Shown here in pieces: positions 43,712 to 53,679 of a stretch of 64,000 nucleotides of DNA (position 1 is the stretch's first letter; every line of letters begins with the position of its first letter). The notes below the pieces were generated by a model. The model saw only the letters and a list, made by a program, of their open reading frames with translations. It was not told the origin of the DNA and did no database searches. Source of the DNA: Pseudonocardia sp. DSM 110487. GTDB taxonomy: Bacteria; Actinomycetota; Actinomycetes; Mycobacteriales; Pseudonocardiaceae. The stretch covers positions 5,828,001 through 5,892,000 of the forward strand of contig NZ_CP080521.1 of NCBI RefSeq assembly GCF_019468565.1, written 5' to 3'. Position numbers and translations under genes: made by a program.

Positions 43712-45256
43712 ATGCCCACCACCACCGACGTGCTCGTCGTCGGCGCAGGCCCGGCCGGTCTCGCCACCGCGATCACCGCACTGCGCCACGGCGCCCGGGT
43801 GCTCGTCGTCGAGCGGCGGGCCGGGACCTCGACCGTCCCGCGCGCCACCGGCGTCAGCACGCGCACGATGGAGCTCTTCCGGTTCTGGGGCGTCGACCGC
43901 GCGGTCCGCGCCGCCGGCGTCGACTGCGACCCGCGCGTCGCCGTCACCCACACCCTCTCCGCCGAGCCCGACGAGCTGGTGTCGTTCACCTACCCGTCGA
44001 TGCGTGAAGCGCTCGCGGTGAGCCCCGCGTACCCCGCGCTCTGCTCGCAGGACCACATCGAACCGATCCTCGCCGACGAGATCCGGAGGCTGGGCGGCGA
44101 GATCCGCTTCGGCACGGAGCTGACAGCCCTGCGCACCACCCCGGGCGGGGTGCGGGCCGAGCTCGGACCGTCCGGCCTGGTGCGGGCCCGGTTCGTGGTG
44201 GGCGCCGACGGCCCGCGCAGCGCGGTGCGCACCGCGCTGGGCATCGGCTGGGAACGTCTCGGGTCGTTGGGCGAGTGGGTCAACGCGCTCTTCCGCCCGG
44301 ATCTCGCCGCGCTGCTGGGCCGCCGGCTGCCGGGAATCACCTTCGTGAAGCACCCCGACGCGGAGTGTGTGCTGGTGCCGGTCGGCGCGGGTCGCTGGAC
44401 CGCGACCCGGCGCCGGGGCCAAGGGCTCGGCGAGAGCGCCGCCGACTACACGCCGGCCCGCTGGACCGAGCTGCTGCGGACCGCCACCGGAATACCGGAG
44501 CTACGTCCCGAGATCCTCGCCACCGATGCGTTCACGATGGCTGCTGACGTGGCGGCGACGTTCCGGCTCGGCCCTGCCTTCCTCGTCGGCGACGCAGCAC
44601 ACCGGATGACGCCGATGGGCGGGATCGGCATGAACACCGCGATCCACGACGGCCACGAGCTCGGCTGGCGGCTCGCGTGGGCCGTCCGTGGCCTCGCGGG
44701 TGACGTCCTGCTGGACAGCTACGCCGCGGAGCGCGAGCCGCTCGGCCGCGCGCTCGCCGCCCGCTCGCTGCGCGAGGAGCGGGAGCCGGACGACGGCCTG
44801 CCCACCGACCTCGGGCGCAGCTACCGCTCCCCCGTGGTCGCCGACGACGGGGCCGCACCCGCACGCGGCCATTCCCGCACGGCTCGGCCCGGCGAACGCG
44901 CCCTGCACGTCTGGGTGCGGTGGCGCGGGCGCCGGGCGAGCGTGCTCGACCTGTTCGAGGACCGGCTGACGGTGCTCACCGGCCATGGCGGAGCGGGGTG
45001 GCGCCGCGCCGCCGCCCGCACACCGGGCGTTCCGCTCGAGGTGCTCGTCGCCGGCCGGGACCTCCCCGACCCGAGCGGCAGCCTGTGCGCCGCGTACCGG
45101 CTGGGGCCCGACTCGGCCGTGCTGGTGCGCCCCGACGGGATCGTCGCCTGGCGGCACGACGGGCCGTGCGCTGATCATGGGGTCACCCTCGCGGGCGCGG
45201 TGGAGACGGCTCTGGGCCGCCCGGCGATTGCAGCTTCCCGCATGCAGGTGGCCTGA
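43712..45256 (+). CDS. FAD-dependent aromatic hydroxylase (PheA/TfdB type)
   Basis: A 514-residue class-A flavoprotein monooxygenase. The N-terminal Rossmann loop is VVGAGPAGLATAITALRHGARVLVVERR, followed by RATGVSTRTMELFR, the GADGPRSAVR (DG) motif, and GDAAHRMTPMGGIGMNTAIHDGHELGWRLAWA near residue 294. The C-terminal thioredoxin-like domain of about 100 residues (ALHVWVRWRGRRASVLDLF, YRLGPDSAVLVRPDGIVAWR) is that of phenol hydroxylase-type enzymes. It would hydroxylate an aromatic substrate with NAD(P)H and O2. Two CGGTAG-type dyads precede it. It is the last gene before three LAL regulators on the other strand. Confidence 0.88.
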   Translation: MPTTTDVLVVGAGPAGLATAITALRHGARVLVVERRAGTSTVPRATGVSTRTMELFRFWGVDRAVRAAGVDCDPRVAVTHTLSAEPDELVSFTYPSMREALAVSPAYPALCSQDHIEPILADEIRRLGGEIRFGTELTALRTTPGGVRAELGPSGLVRARFVVGADGPRSAVRTALGIGWERLGSLGEWVNALFRPDLAALLGRRLPGITFVKHPDAECVLVPVGAGRWTATRRRGQGLGESAADYTPARWTELLRTATGIPELRPEILATDAFTMAADVAATFRLGPAFLVGDAAHRMTPMGGIGMNTAIHDGHELGWRLAWAVRGLAGDVLLDSYAAEREPLGRALAARSLREEREPDDGLPTDLGRSYRSPVVADDGAAPARGHSRTARPGERALHVWVRWRGRRASVLDLFEDRLTVLTGHGGAGWRRAAARTPGVPLEVLVAGRDLPDPSGSLCAAYRLGPDSAVLVRPDGIVAWRHDGPCADHGVTLAGAVETALGRPAIAASRMQVA

Positions 45257-45286
45257 CGGTGGCCATGCTGCGACCGCGGCCCGCGA

Positions 45287-48055
45287 TCATGCCGGGTCGG
45301 CCCACCGGCGGAGGTCCCGGCGGGTCGCGGCCCCGGTCTTCGCCAGCAGGCTGGCGACGTGGGTCTCGACCGTGCGGCGGGAGAGGACGAGCCGTTCCGC
45401 GACCTCGGCGTTGGTGAACCCGCGTGCGACGTATGCGAGGACCTCGGCCTCGCGACCGGTGACGCCGAGTGCCGCGAGCCGCGGCGGGACGACGGTGCGG
45501 CCCCTGCGACGGGTGGGGGCGCCTGCGCGGCGGAGCAGGTCATGGCAGGCCCGTTCGAGGTGGGCATCTCCTGCCTGCCGGTGCGCCGCGAGATCGGCGC
45601 GCAGCTCCGGGACGGGATCGCCCCAGCCGTCGGCGATCGCGCAGCCCAGCACCACGAGCCGCAGCAACCGCCGCCACCAGGGCCGCGCGGCGAGGGCGGC
45701 GTCGCCTGCGCGTAGGTGCGCGACAGCGTCCTCCGCGCGACCGGAGCGGCCGGCCAAGACGGCGTCGGCGTAGTCGAGGGCCGCGAGGATCGTGCGCGAC
45801 AAACCACCGGGTTCCGCGACGAGCTGAGCGCGCGCTTCGGCGGCACGGTCGCCTGCCGCGGCGCGCAGCAGGATCCAGAGCCCGACCGGGGCGAGCAGCA
45901 CGAGGCCCCGGTCCTTCCGCACCTGCGGCACCGTCGGGTCCATCGCCGCGGCCGCACGCGGAAGATCGTGCTCCAGCAGCGCGCCCATCGCGGTCGCGAA
46001 TCCGCGGAAGGGGTTCGTCCAGTGGGGGTTGGTCGCGTGGTGCGACTGGTCGATCGACGCGAGGACATCGGCCGCGCCCGCGGCATCGCCTGCCGCGGCC
46101 CGGTACGCCGCCACCTGCTCCAGCGCCTGCGCCTGCAGCTGGGGCAGGCGCAGGCGGGCGGCGGCGTCCGCGGCCCGGCCCGCGAGCTCCCCTGCGGCGA
46201 CCGGGCCGCGGGTGTGCAGTACCAGGTCGGATTCGATGATGTCGATCGAGGCGAGCTGCGCCAGCATGCCCGTCTCGGTCGCGAGCTCGCGGGCCCGCCG
46301 CAGCGTCGGGGCCTCGGCATCCTCGAGGACCTCGAGCATGCCGACGCCGAAGAGCGCGGCGACCCGCCACGGCGTGAGCCCGTGCTCCGCGGCCACCTGT
46401 GCGGCCCGCCGATAGGCCGCCCGGCTGGCCCCGAGATCGGTCTGCCACGTGGTGCGCGCCGCGATCCCCAGCGCCTCGCAGAGCGCCGACGGCGCACCTG
46501 CCCGCTCGGCGCGGGCCACGGCGTCGGCCGCCAGCGCGGCGGCCTGGTCCTGGTCGCCGATCCCGAACGCCGCGTCGGCACGCAGCACCGCAGAGCGCGG
46601 ATCCTCCGGCCGCCCCGCCCTGTCGACGTAGTCCCGCGCGGCCGCCCAACGAGCCGCGGTCACCGCTGTGCGGGCGAGCCGAAGGCACAGCTCGGCGTGC
46701 GCCTCGCCGGTCAGCGAATCGACGTAGGCATCGCCCAGCGCGAGCGCATCGTCGGCACACCCCGTCAGGGTCAGCACGCTCACCCGCTCCAGGACGATCT
46801 CGCCGACGATCTCCGCATCGAGCGCGGCCGCCGCCGCGGCACGGGCGAGCAGCGCGTCCGCGGTGTGCAACGCACCCCGGCCGGCCGCTCGCCTGGCCAG
46901 CCCCAGCAACACCCGTGCGGCGTCCCGCGGGCGGCCCGCCTCGGCGAACAGCTCCGCCGCGCGCGGTTCGTCGTCCGGGCCCGCGCGCTCAGCCAGCAGC
47001 CGCGCGGCCCCGGCCGCGAGCGCCGCGCGCTCGGGGGGCAACAGCGTGCCGAGCACCGCGTCGCGGGCGAGCGCGTGCGGCCAGCGCAATGCACCGGCGT
47101 CCGCCCGCACCACCAGCCCGACGCCGACGGCCCGGCGCAGCGCGCGCACGACATCGGCGTCCGCCACACCGCTGACCGGAGCGAGCAGCCGCCAGTCCGG
47201 GTCGGGCCCGAGGACCGCGGCCGCGTGCAGGACAGCGCGCTGCGGGGCATCGAGGGCGTCGAGACGGGCCGCGACAAGGGCGGCGAGGCTCGGCGGCACG
47301 TCCCGGCCCGGCTCGGCGAGCAGCTCCTCCACGAGGAACGGCAGTCCGTCCGACCGCGCATGCAGGTCCCGGACGGCGTCCGGCGGAAGCGGCTGCCCGC
47401 CACGGCACGCCGCCGCGAGCGCGGCGACCTCGGGTTCCCCGAGCCTGCGCAGGTGCACCGTACTGATCCCGGGCAGCGCGCGCAGCCGCGTGGTGGCCGC
47501 GGCCTTCTCCGGCTCGTCCCTGCTCGACACGGCGACGAGCACGGGCCGGTCGCGGACGGCCACCGCGAGGTACTCGACGACCGCGAGGGTGTCCTCGTCG
47601 GCCCAGTGCAGGTCCTCCAGCCGCAGCAGGCATCCGGCGTGCCCTGCGCCGATGGCGCACAGCGCACGCAGCACCCCCTCCCCGAGCACGACCGCAGGGT
47701 CGGCGCCGTCGGCCACACCGGCACCGCCTGCGACGAGGGCGTCGAGCGCGGCCCGGTACGGACGGACTGCCGCGGACTCGCGGACGGCGGGTGCGTCGAG
47801 CCGCCCGACGACCGCCTCCGCGATCGCCCGGTAGCTGCCCCCGCCCTGCACCGCACGACCGCTGAACACCAGCAGCCCGACATCGGCCGCCGCCGACACG
47901 GCGGCGTCGAGCAGCCGGGTCTTGCCCACGCCCGCCTCGCCGACGACGGCCAGCGCACCGCCACGCCCGGACGCGGTGGCGGCCACGAGCCTGCGTACGT
48001 CGGCCAGTTCTTCCGTGCGGCCCACGACCACCGGGCAGCGGAGCACGGTCGTCAC
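45287..48055 (-). CDS. LuxR-family LAL regulator (first of three)
   Basis: A 922-residue large ATP-binding LuxR-type regulator. The N-terminal ATPase has Walker A VVGEAGVGKTRLLDAA (about residues 35-50) and LLRLEDLHWADEDTL (Walker B). A long TPR-like helical middle follows, and the C-terminal LuxR HTH is LTGREAEVLAYVARGFTNAEVAERLVLSRRTVETHVASLLAKTGAATRRDLRRW. LALs usually activate a neighbouring operon when bound by ATP and an inducer. GTG 48055 is chosen; GTG 48097 would add 14 residues. It is convergent with the FAD hydroxylase gene. It has no CGGTAG-type site upstream, unlike its two neighbours. Confidence 0.92.
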   Translation of the reverse strand: MTTVLRCPVVVGRTEELADVRRLVAATASGRGGALAVVGEAGVGKTRLLDAAVSAAADVGLLVFSGRAVQGGGSYRAIAEAVVGRLDAPAVRESAAVRPYRAALDALVAGGAGVADGADPAVVLGEGVLRALCAIGAGHAGCLLRLEDLHWADEDTLAVVEYLAVAVRDRPVLVAVSSRDEPEKAAATTRLRALPGISTVHLRRLGEPEVAALAAACRGGQPLPPDAVRDLHARSDGLPFLVEELLAEPGRDVPPSLAALVAARLDALDAPQRAVLHAAAVLGPDPDWRLLAPVSGVADADVVRALRRAVGVGLVVRADAGALRWPHALARDAVLGTLLPPERAALAAGAARLLAERAGPDDEPRAAELFAEAGRPRDAARVLLGLARRAAGRGALHTADALLARAAAAAALDAEIVGEIVLERVSVLTLTGCADDALALGDAYVDSLTGEAHAELCLRLARTAVTAARWAAARDYVDRAGRPEDPRSAVLRADAAFGIGDQDQAAALAADAVARAERAGAPSALCEALGIAARTTWQTDLGASRAAYRRAAQVAAEHGLTPWRVAALFGVGMLEVLEDAEAPTLRRARELATETGMLAQLASIDIIESDLVLHTRGPVAAGELAGRAADAAARLRLPQLQAQALEQVAAYRAAAGDAAGAADVLASIDQSHHATNPHWTNPFRGFATAMGALLEHDLPRAAAAMDPTVPQVRKDRGLVLLAPVGLWILLRAAAGDRAAEARAQLVAEPGGLSRTILAALDYADAVLAGRSGRAEDAVAHLRAGDAALAARPWWRRLLRLVVLGCAIADGWGDPVPELRADLAAHRQAGDAHLERACHDLLRRAGAPTRRRGRTVVPPRLAALGVTGREAEVLAYVARGFTNAEVAERLVLSRRTVETHVASLLAKTGAATRRDLRRWADPA

Positions 48056-48236
48056 GGGCCCAGTACACCGGACGCGGGATGCCACGGGGAACGTCACGCG
48101 GGAATCACCGGATCCGGGTCGGCCGGAAGGCGGGGATCGCCCGCGTGGTCAGCTGCTCGCGCCGGGTGCGGCTCGGTGTCGGCTCCATGGCCTCGAGGTT
48201 CGTCCCGGTGCGCGCGCGGCGCATCGGTGAGGCCTA

Positions 48237-48266
48237 CCCATGTCGGATCACGCCCATGTCGGATCA
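48237..48266. repeat. tandem 14-bp direct repeat at the 3' end of the second LAL gene
   Basis: CCCATGTCGGATCA occurs twice with a 2-base gap (48237-48250 and 48253-48266). The second copy contains the stop codon of the second LAL gene (48264-48266, minus strand). Probably a small slippage duplication. Confidence 0.5.
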
Positions 48267-50870
48267 GGCGCTGGCCAGCGTGCGGGCCACCCGCGATGCG
48301 TGCCGGCGCGACGGAACGCCGAGCTTGCCGAGGATCGTCGAGACGTGGTGGTCCACCGTGCGGACCGAGACCACGAGCCGCTCGGCGATCTCGGCGTTGG
48401 TGAGGCCTTCGGCGAGCAGGTCGAGCACGTCGGCCTGCCGGCTGGTGAGCCCGGCCGGGTGGGCGCGGGTGGCCGCAAGCGGGCCGCGGGGGATGGTGCG
48501 CACCCCGAGCGCGCGCAGCCGGCGGCGCGCTGCGGTTGCGGCCGGGGCCGCGCCGAGGTCGTCGAGCGCGTGCACGGCCTGCAGCGTCGGCTCCACCACG
48601 CCGGACCCCGCGCGCTCGAGCGCCGCCTCGTACGGGTCGCCTGCGGCCTCGAAGGCCTGCGCCGCCGCTCGCCAGTCCCCGCGCAGCGCCGAGGCCCACG
48701 GCTCGGGACAGCCCTCGGGCACGGTGACCATCAGCGCCGCGACCGGCACACCTGCGCGCTGCGCGTAGCGCAGCAGCTCGGCCCACGCCGGCTCGGCAGT
48801 GGGCCGGTCGGCGTGCCGGCGCCACTCGTCGAGCACGGCGGTGGCGACGTCGGGGCGGCCGTTCAGGAAGGCCCACTCCACGAGCGCGGTGCCGGTGTAG
48901 GCGAGCCCGAGCACCGAGCCCTGCCTGCGCCCCCGCTCCCACGCCGCGGTCAGCACGTCCGCGGCGGCCGGATCGCCGCGCCGGGCGAGCAGCCTGCCGT
49001 GGGCGGGCTCGGCGTAGAGGCGCAGCATGCCAGGGTCCTCGTCGCGGTCCACCAGCGCGGCGAGCCCCTCGCCTGCCGCGTCCCACTCCCCGCGCCGCAG
49101 CTGGAGCAGGCAACGGTGCACCGTCAGGTTGTACGCGTGCGACCAGAACCCGCGCCCTGCGGTGAAGTCGAGGCCATCCCGGACGCACTCGTCGAGCTCG
49201 GCGAGCCGTCCGTAGCGGTACAGCAGCTCGGCCAGGTTGGTGTAGCCGCGAGCGGCGGCCTCGTGGTGACCGCCTGCGAGTGCCCGCTCCAGGCTCTCGC
49301 GGACCAGCGCGATCCGGGCCGCGCCGGTCAGGCCGGGGCGGGCGATGCTCTGGTAGTTGAGGCAGAGCGCGGCGAGGTCGTCCCGGCCGGAGCGTTCGGC
49401 TGCGGCCTGCGCCTCGTCGAGTACGGCCGTCGCCGTCGTGGTGTCACCGCCGAGCGCGAGTGCTGCCCCGTGGTAGGTCAGCGCGTACGCCGTCGCCGCG
49501 GGTGAGCGGGCGCCACGCAGCCCGTCGACCGCCTGCCGGGCGACGACCTGCGCGTCTCCGGTGTGCCCTGCCAGGTAGTGGTAGCGCGACAGGCGGACCC
49601 GCGCCTCGCCGAGGCCCACCTGCTCGTCCAGCTCCGCGTACAGCGCGACGGCCGCCGCGCCCGCCCGCAGCGCGTCGGCGAAGCGGTGGGCGTTGTGCAG
49701 CTCCCATGCGTGGTCGTCGAGCAACGCGGCCCGCTCCCGCGGTTCGAGGCGGCCGAGATGGGCCACGGCGGCCTCGAAGTGGGCCAGCGCCTGCCGGTGC
49801 GAACCCGCGGCCGCCGCCTCGCGCCCGGCCCGCACGGCGAACCGGAGAACGGCATCGACGTCGCCTGCGGCCGTGGCGTGGTGCACGAGCCGCGCGAGAT
49901 CGGGGACGGGCAAGCGCTGCAGCGCCGCGAGCACGGCCTGGTGCAGGCGCCTGCGGTGCAGCCCGGTCAGGCTCGCCTCGACGGCGCGCCGGGCCAGCTC
50001 GTGGCGGAACGCGACGCCGTCGAGCCGCACCTCGAGCATCCCGCGGACCTCGGCCTCGGCGAGCGCCTCCAGGTGCTCGCCGAGCAGCGCGTCGGCCAGC
50101 TCGAACGGGACGGTCCCCGGCACGACGGACAGCTGCAGCAGGTCCGCCCGGCACCGCTCCCCCAGCTGCGCCACGCGGGACATCACTGCGTCGGCCACGG
50201 ACGCCGGCACGGCGTCACGGCCTGCCAGCACCTCCGTGACGAAGAACGGGTTGCCCCCGGTCAGCTCCGCGAGCGCCGCCGGGTGCCAGCCGCTTCCGGC
50301 CGCGAGCGCGTCCACTGCGGCGTCCGACAGCGGCCGCAGCGCCACCCGGTGCACCGGGCAGCCCGCGAGGCTGCCGAGCCACCGGTGCACCGGGTGCCGC
50401 TGCGGCACCGCACCCTCCCGGATTGTCACGACGAGCACGGCAGGCAGGTCCGCGATCCGCCGGGCCAGGTACCCGAGCACGTCGAGCGTGGCGTCGTCGG
50501 CCCAGTGCAGGTCCTCCACCACGAGCGCGGTCGTCCCCCCGCCTTGCAGCTCGCCGAGTACCGCCTCGAACACCGCCTCGCCCGTGCCCTCCGCCAAGGT
50601 CGCCTCCAGGCGACCACCGGTGCCGCAGCACGCGTCCCGCAACGGGCCGAACGCGCGGGCGGTCACCAGGTCGTCGCAGGCGCCCCACAGCACGCGCACC
50701 CGGTCTCCCGCCCGCACGGACCACGCCCTGACGAGCGCGGACTTGCCGATCCCCGCCTCCCCCGAGACGAGCACGACGCTTCCCCGGCCCGCCGCAGCCC
50801 CGCTCGTCGCCGCGTCGAGCACGGCGAGAGCGGGCTCGCGCTCCAGCAGGCCGTCCACCCCGATCACCAT
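48264..50870 (-). CDS. LuxR-family LAL regulator (second of three)
   Basis: An 868-residue LAL protein: Walker A VSGEAGIGKSALVRAW (about 35-50), Walker B TALVVEDLHWADDATLDVL, a helical repeat region with several AAARGYTNLAELLYRYGRL-like units, and the C-terminal HTH LTSRQADVLDLLAEGLTNAEIAERLVVSVRTVDHHVSTILGKLGVPSR. It is a clear paralogue of the next LAL (both share WADDATLDVL...ARRIA.LPA.LV). ATG 50870 has GGAGGGGAG 4-5 bases upstream. GTG 50903 is an alternative that would place the CGGTGGC dyad about 35 bases before the start. Confidence 0.92.
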   Translation of the reverse strand: MVIGVDGLLEREPALAVLDAATSGAAAGRGSVVLVSGEAGIGKSALVRAWSVRAGDRVRVLWGACDDLVTARAFGPLRDACCGTGGRLEATLAEGTGEAVFEAVLGELQGGGTTALVVEDLHWADDATLDVLGYLARRIADLPAVLVVTIREGAVPQRHPVHRWLGSLAGCPVHRVALRPLSDAAVDALAAGSGWHPAALAELTGGNPFFVTEVLAGRDAVPASVADAVMSRVAQLGERCRADLLQLSVVPGTVPFELADALLGEHLEALAEAEVRGMLEVRLDGVAFRHELARRAVEASLTGLHRRRLHQAVLAALQRLPVPDLARLVHHATAAGDVDAVLRFAVRAGREAAAAGSHRQALAHFEAAVAHLGRLEPRERAALLDDHAWELHNAHRFADALRAGAAAVALYAELDEQVGLGEARVRLSRYHYLAGHTGDAQVVARQAVDGLRGARSPAATAYALTYHGAALALGGDTTTATAVLDEAQAAAERSGRDDLAALCLNYQSIARPGLTGAARIALVRESLERALAGGHHEAAARGYTNLAELLYRYGRLAELDECVRDGLDFTAGRGFWSHAYNLTVHRCLLQLRRGEWDAAGEGLAALVDRDEDPGMLRLYAEPAHGRLLARRGDPAAADVLTAAWERGRRQGSVLGLAYTGTALVEWAFLNGRPDVATAVLDEWRRHADRPTAEPAWAELLRYAQRAGVPVAALMVTVPEGCPEPWASALRGDWRAAAQAFEAAGDPYEAALERAGSGVVEPTLQAVHALDDLGAAPAATAARRRLRALGVRTIPRGPLAATRAHPAGLTSRQADVLDLLAEGLTNAEIAERLVVSVRTVDHHVSTILGKLGVPSRRHASRVARTLASA

Positions 50871-50930
50871 CGACTCCCCTCCGTACCCCCAGTCCTCGCC
50901 CACCGTCCCGGACGCGCCGACCCGGCGGAT

Positions 50931-50945
50931 CGGTGGCGGTTACCG
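50931..50945. promoter_or_regulatory. CGGTAG-type dyad, site 4, upstream of the second LAL gene
   Basis: CGGTGGCGGTTACCG differs from site 3a at only two of 15 positions, and the flanks (GGATCGG) also match. It lies 68 bases from ATG 50870 or 35 from GTG 50903. Confidence 0.55.
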
Positions 50946-51020
50946 AGTTAGGAGGCGCGAGCGACGCCACGGATACGCCTGGAACCGGGTCAGCGTTCGG
51001 CACCGACGGGTCGCGCGCTC

Positions 51021-53600
51021 CTAGGGCCGCACCGTGACGGCGCGGGCCGCGCGCACCGCCTCCCGGCGGTTGCGTGCGCCGAGCCGCGTCAGGATCGCCG
51101 CCACGTGGTGATCGACGGTGCGCACCGACAGATCGAGCCGCCCGGCGATCTCGGCGTTGGTCGCGCCCTCGCCGATCAGGTCGAGGACGTCGAGCTGGCG
51201 CTGGGTCAGGCCCGCCGGACCGGGCCGACGCTCGGGCCTGCGACGGCGGGGCAGGCGGGTCAGCCCGCGTGCCCGCAGCTCCTGCCGGACCGGCCGCGCC
51301 GCGGCGGCGCCCATGGCGTCCAGCGCCACCCAGCCCTCGATCATCGCGTCGGGGTCGCCGGAGAACCCCAGCTCCAGCGCCCGCTCGTAGGGGTCGCCCA
51401 CCCGCTCTGCCACCGCGGCCGCGGTGCGCCACTCCCCGCGCAGGCCCGCGGCGTAGGGATCGGGGCAGCCGTCGAACGGCTCCACCGCCACTCCCGCCCG
51501 CGCGAGATAGCGGCACAGCTCACCGCGCGGCCACGCCCATGCGGGCGAGCGCGCCAGCCGCGGTAGCAGGACCTCGGCGACCTCGTCCGTCGCGGCGGTC
51601 GTGCCGTGGAGCCACGCCCACTCGGCGACGGCGAGGCCGGCGTGGAGCAGGCTGGTCGGGTGCTGCTGGCGGCGCGCCTCCTGCCAGGCGCCCTGCACGA
51701 GCCCGCCGGCCTCGTCGGCTCCGCGCCGGGCGAGCAGCCTCCCCAGGCAGGCCTCGATCCTCGGGACGAAGGTGGGGATGCCCCGGCCACGCGTGGCGAG
51801 CTCCCGGAGCCCGCTCTCGGCGACGTCCCACTCGCCTGCACGCATCCGCAGCTGGCACTCCTGCAGGTCGAGCAGCGCGGCGTACCTGACGATCCCGCGC
51901 TCCGCGCAGAAGGCCCGCCCCTGCGCAACGGTGGCGGCCAGGGCTGACCAGTCCGCGGCGACGGCGAGCATCTCGCCGAGGTTGGTGTAGATCCGGACGG
52001 CCGCCTCGTCGCAGCGATGCCGCACGCTGAGCTCCAGCGCCTCCCGGACATCGGCCTCGCCTCCCACGATCTCACCGGACTCGTAGCGGGCCAGTCCGAG
52101 GTAGGCGAGAGCGAGCGCCTGCAGATCGGGTCGCCCGGCCTCGGCCGCGAGTCCCGCCGCGGTGCGCAGCTGCGGCGCTGCCTCATCCCACCGGCTGGTC
52201 AGCAGCAGCAAGGACCCGTAGTTGCCGGCCAGCTCCGCGCGGGCGGCCGGCGAGCCGTGATCGCCGAGCAGAGCCGTCGCCCGCTGGTGGAGCCGCTCGG
52301 CCTCGGCCAGCTCACCGGACATGAGCAGGTAGCGCGAGAGCCGCACCGACAGGGCGGCTTCCAGCTGCGGGAGCTCCAGCCCTGCGCACAGGTCCAGCGC
52401 CGTGCGCCCGACCGCGATCGCCTCACCGAACCGTTGCGCGATGTAGAGCTGCCACGCGAGGTCGCTCAGCAGGCCGGCTCGCGGCTCGGGCGCCAGCCGG
52501 TCGGCGAATGCGGCGGCGGCCTCGAGGTGGGCGAGTGCCTGCCGGTGCGACCCGCCTGCGGCCGCGTCCCGTGCCGCGGCCGGAGCGAACTCCAGCACCG
52601 TGCCGGCGTCGCCCGCGGCGACGGCATGGTGCACGAGCTGTTCCGCGCGGGCGCTGCCGCTCTCGCGCAGCGCCGCCACTACCCGGGCGTGCAGCGCGCG
52701 CCTGCGCAGCCCGGGCAACGTGGACTCGACGGCGCGCCGAGCCAGCTCGTGCCGGAACGACAACCCGGCCGCGCGCAGCTCGACCACGCCCTGCTCCTCG
52801 GCGGCGGCGAGCGCCGCGATCCGGTCACCGAGAAGGCCCGCCGCGAGCGTCGGCTCGACCGGGGTGGGCACGACCGACAACGCCTCGAGCGCCGCGACCG
52901 ACTCCGGCGGAAGCCCGGACAGCCGCGCACGGACGGCGTCGGCGACGCTGTCCGACAGGACCCCTTGCGGCGCGGCGAGCGCCTCCGTGACGAAGAAGGG
53001 GTTTCCGCCGGTGATCCGGTGCAGGGTGGCCGCGTCCCGGGTGCCGGCCATCGCCGCGACCGCGGCAGGCGTGAGCGGCGCGAGGTCCAGGTGCGTCACC
53101 GGCAGCCCGGCGAGCGCGCCGAGCAGCGCCTGCGCGGGGTGGCCCCTGCGGAGGGCGTCTCGCCGCACGGCCAGCACCAGCAGCGCCGGCAGCTGCGCGA
53201 TCCGGCGTGCGACGTGCCGCAGCACGTCGAGCGTGGCGTCGTCGGCCCACTGCACGTCGTCGACGACCAGAAGTGAGGGCCGCGCCGCAAGCTGCGCGAC
53301 GGCGGCGTCGAGCAGATCGTGTTCCGTGCTGTCGCCGAGCGCGTCGGCGAGCGGGCCGGGCACGGTGCGCACCGCATCGCGCAGCGGTGCGAGCGGGCGT
53401 GCCGCGAGCAGGTCGTCACAGCCACCGGCGAGCACCCGGACCGCGGTCGCCGCACCGGCCAGGAACGCCCGCAGGAGGCTGGACTTGCCGATCCCGGCCT
53501 CGCCGCCGACGACCGCAATCGATCCCCTGCCCTTGGCCGCGTCCGCCAGCGCGGCGCGGAGCACAGCCAGTTCGGCGTCCCGCTCTCGCAGCTCGTGCAC
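51021..53600 (-). CDS. LuxR-family LAL regulator (third of three)
   Basis: An 859-residue LAL protein with Walker A VVGGEAGIGKSSLLRAF (about residues 29-45), Walker B LLVVDDVQWADDATLDVL, TPR-like middle and the C-terminal HTH LTQRQLDVLDLIGEGATNAEIAGRLDLSVRTVDHHVAAILTRLGARNRREAV. A GTG at 53600 gives a start directly before the ATPase. It is paralogous to the second LAL, with 150-bp spacing between them, so the pair probably arose by tandem duplication. A weak CGGTAG-type site lies about 87 bases upstream. Confidence 0.92.
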   Translation of the reverse strand: MHELRERDAELAVLRAALADAAKGRGSIAVVGGEAGIGKSSLLRAFLAGAATAVRVLAGGCDDLLAARPLAPLRDAVRTVPGPLADALGDSTEHDLLDAAVAQLAARPSLLVVDDVQWADDATLDVLRHVARRIAQLPALLVLAVRRDALRRGHPAQALLGALAGLPVTHLDLAPLTPAAVAAMAGTRDAATLHRITGGNPFFVTEALAAPQGVLSDSVADAVRARLSGLPPESVAALEALSVVPTPVEPTLAAGLLGDRIAALAAAEEQGVVELRAAGLSFRHELARRAVESTLPGLRRRALHARVVAALRESGSARAEQLVHHAVAAGDAGTVLEFAPAAARDAAAGGSHRQALAHLEAAAAFADRLAPEPRAGLLSDLAWQLYIAQRFGEAIAVGRTALDLCAGLELPQLEAALSVRLSRYLLMSGELAEAERLHQRATALLGDHGSPAARAELAGNYGSLLLLTSRWDEAAPQLRTAAGLAAEAGRPDLQALALAYLGLARYESGEIVGGEADVREALELSVRHRCDEAAVRIYTNLGEMLAVAADWSALAATVAQGRAFCAERGIVRYAALLDLQECQLRMRAGEWDVAESGLRELATRGRGIPTFVPRIEACLGRLLARRGADEAGGLVQGAWQEARRQQHPTSLLHAGLAVAEWAWLHGTTAATDEVAEVLLPRLARSPAWAWPRGELCRYLARAGVAVEPFDGCPDPYAAGLRGEWRTAAAVAERVGDPYERALELGFSGDPDAMIEGWVALDAMGAAAARPVRQELRARGLTRLPRRRRPERRPGPAGLTQRQLDVLDLIGEGATNAEIAGRLDLSVRTVDHHVAAILTRLGARNRREAVRAARAVTVRP

Positions 53601-53679
53601 CCGACGTCACCCTCCCGCCCGTGCCACCCGTCTCTCCTTCGAGGGCCGGATTCCCGGCCTGATACGTGCCGGTCGAGAT

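Noticed and set aside
43486..48118. GGGAATCACC near 43486 and again near 48110 as a second regulatory motif
   Set aside because: The same string also occurs inside coding sequence near 44334, and surrounding bases do not agree, so chance is likely.
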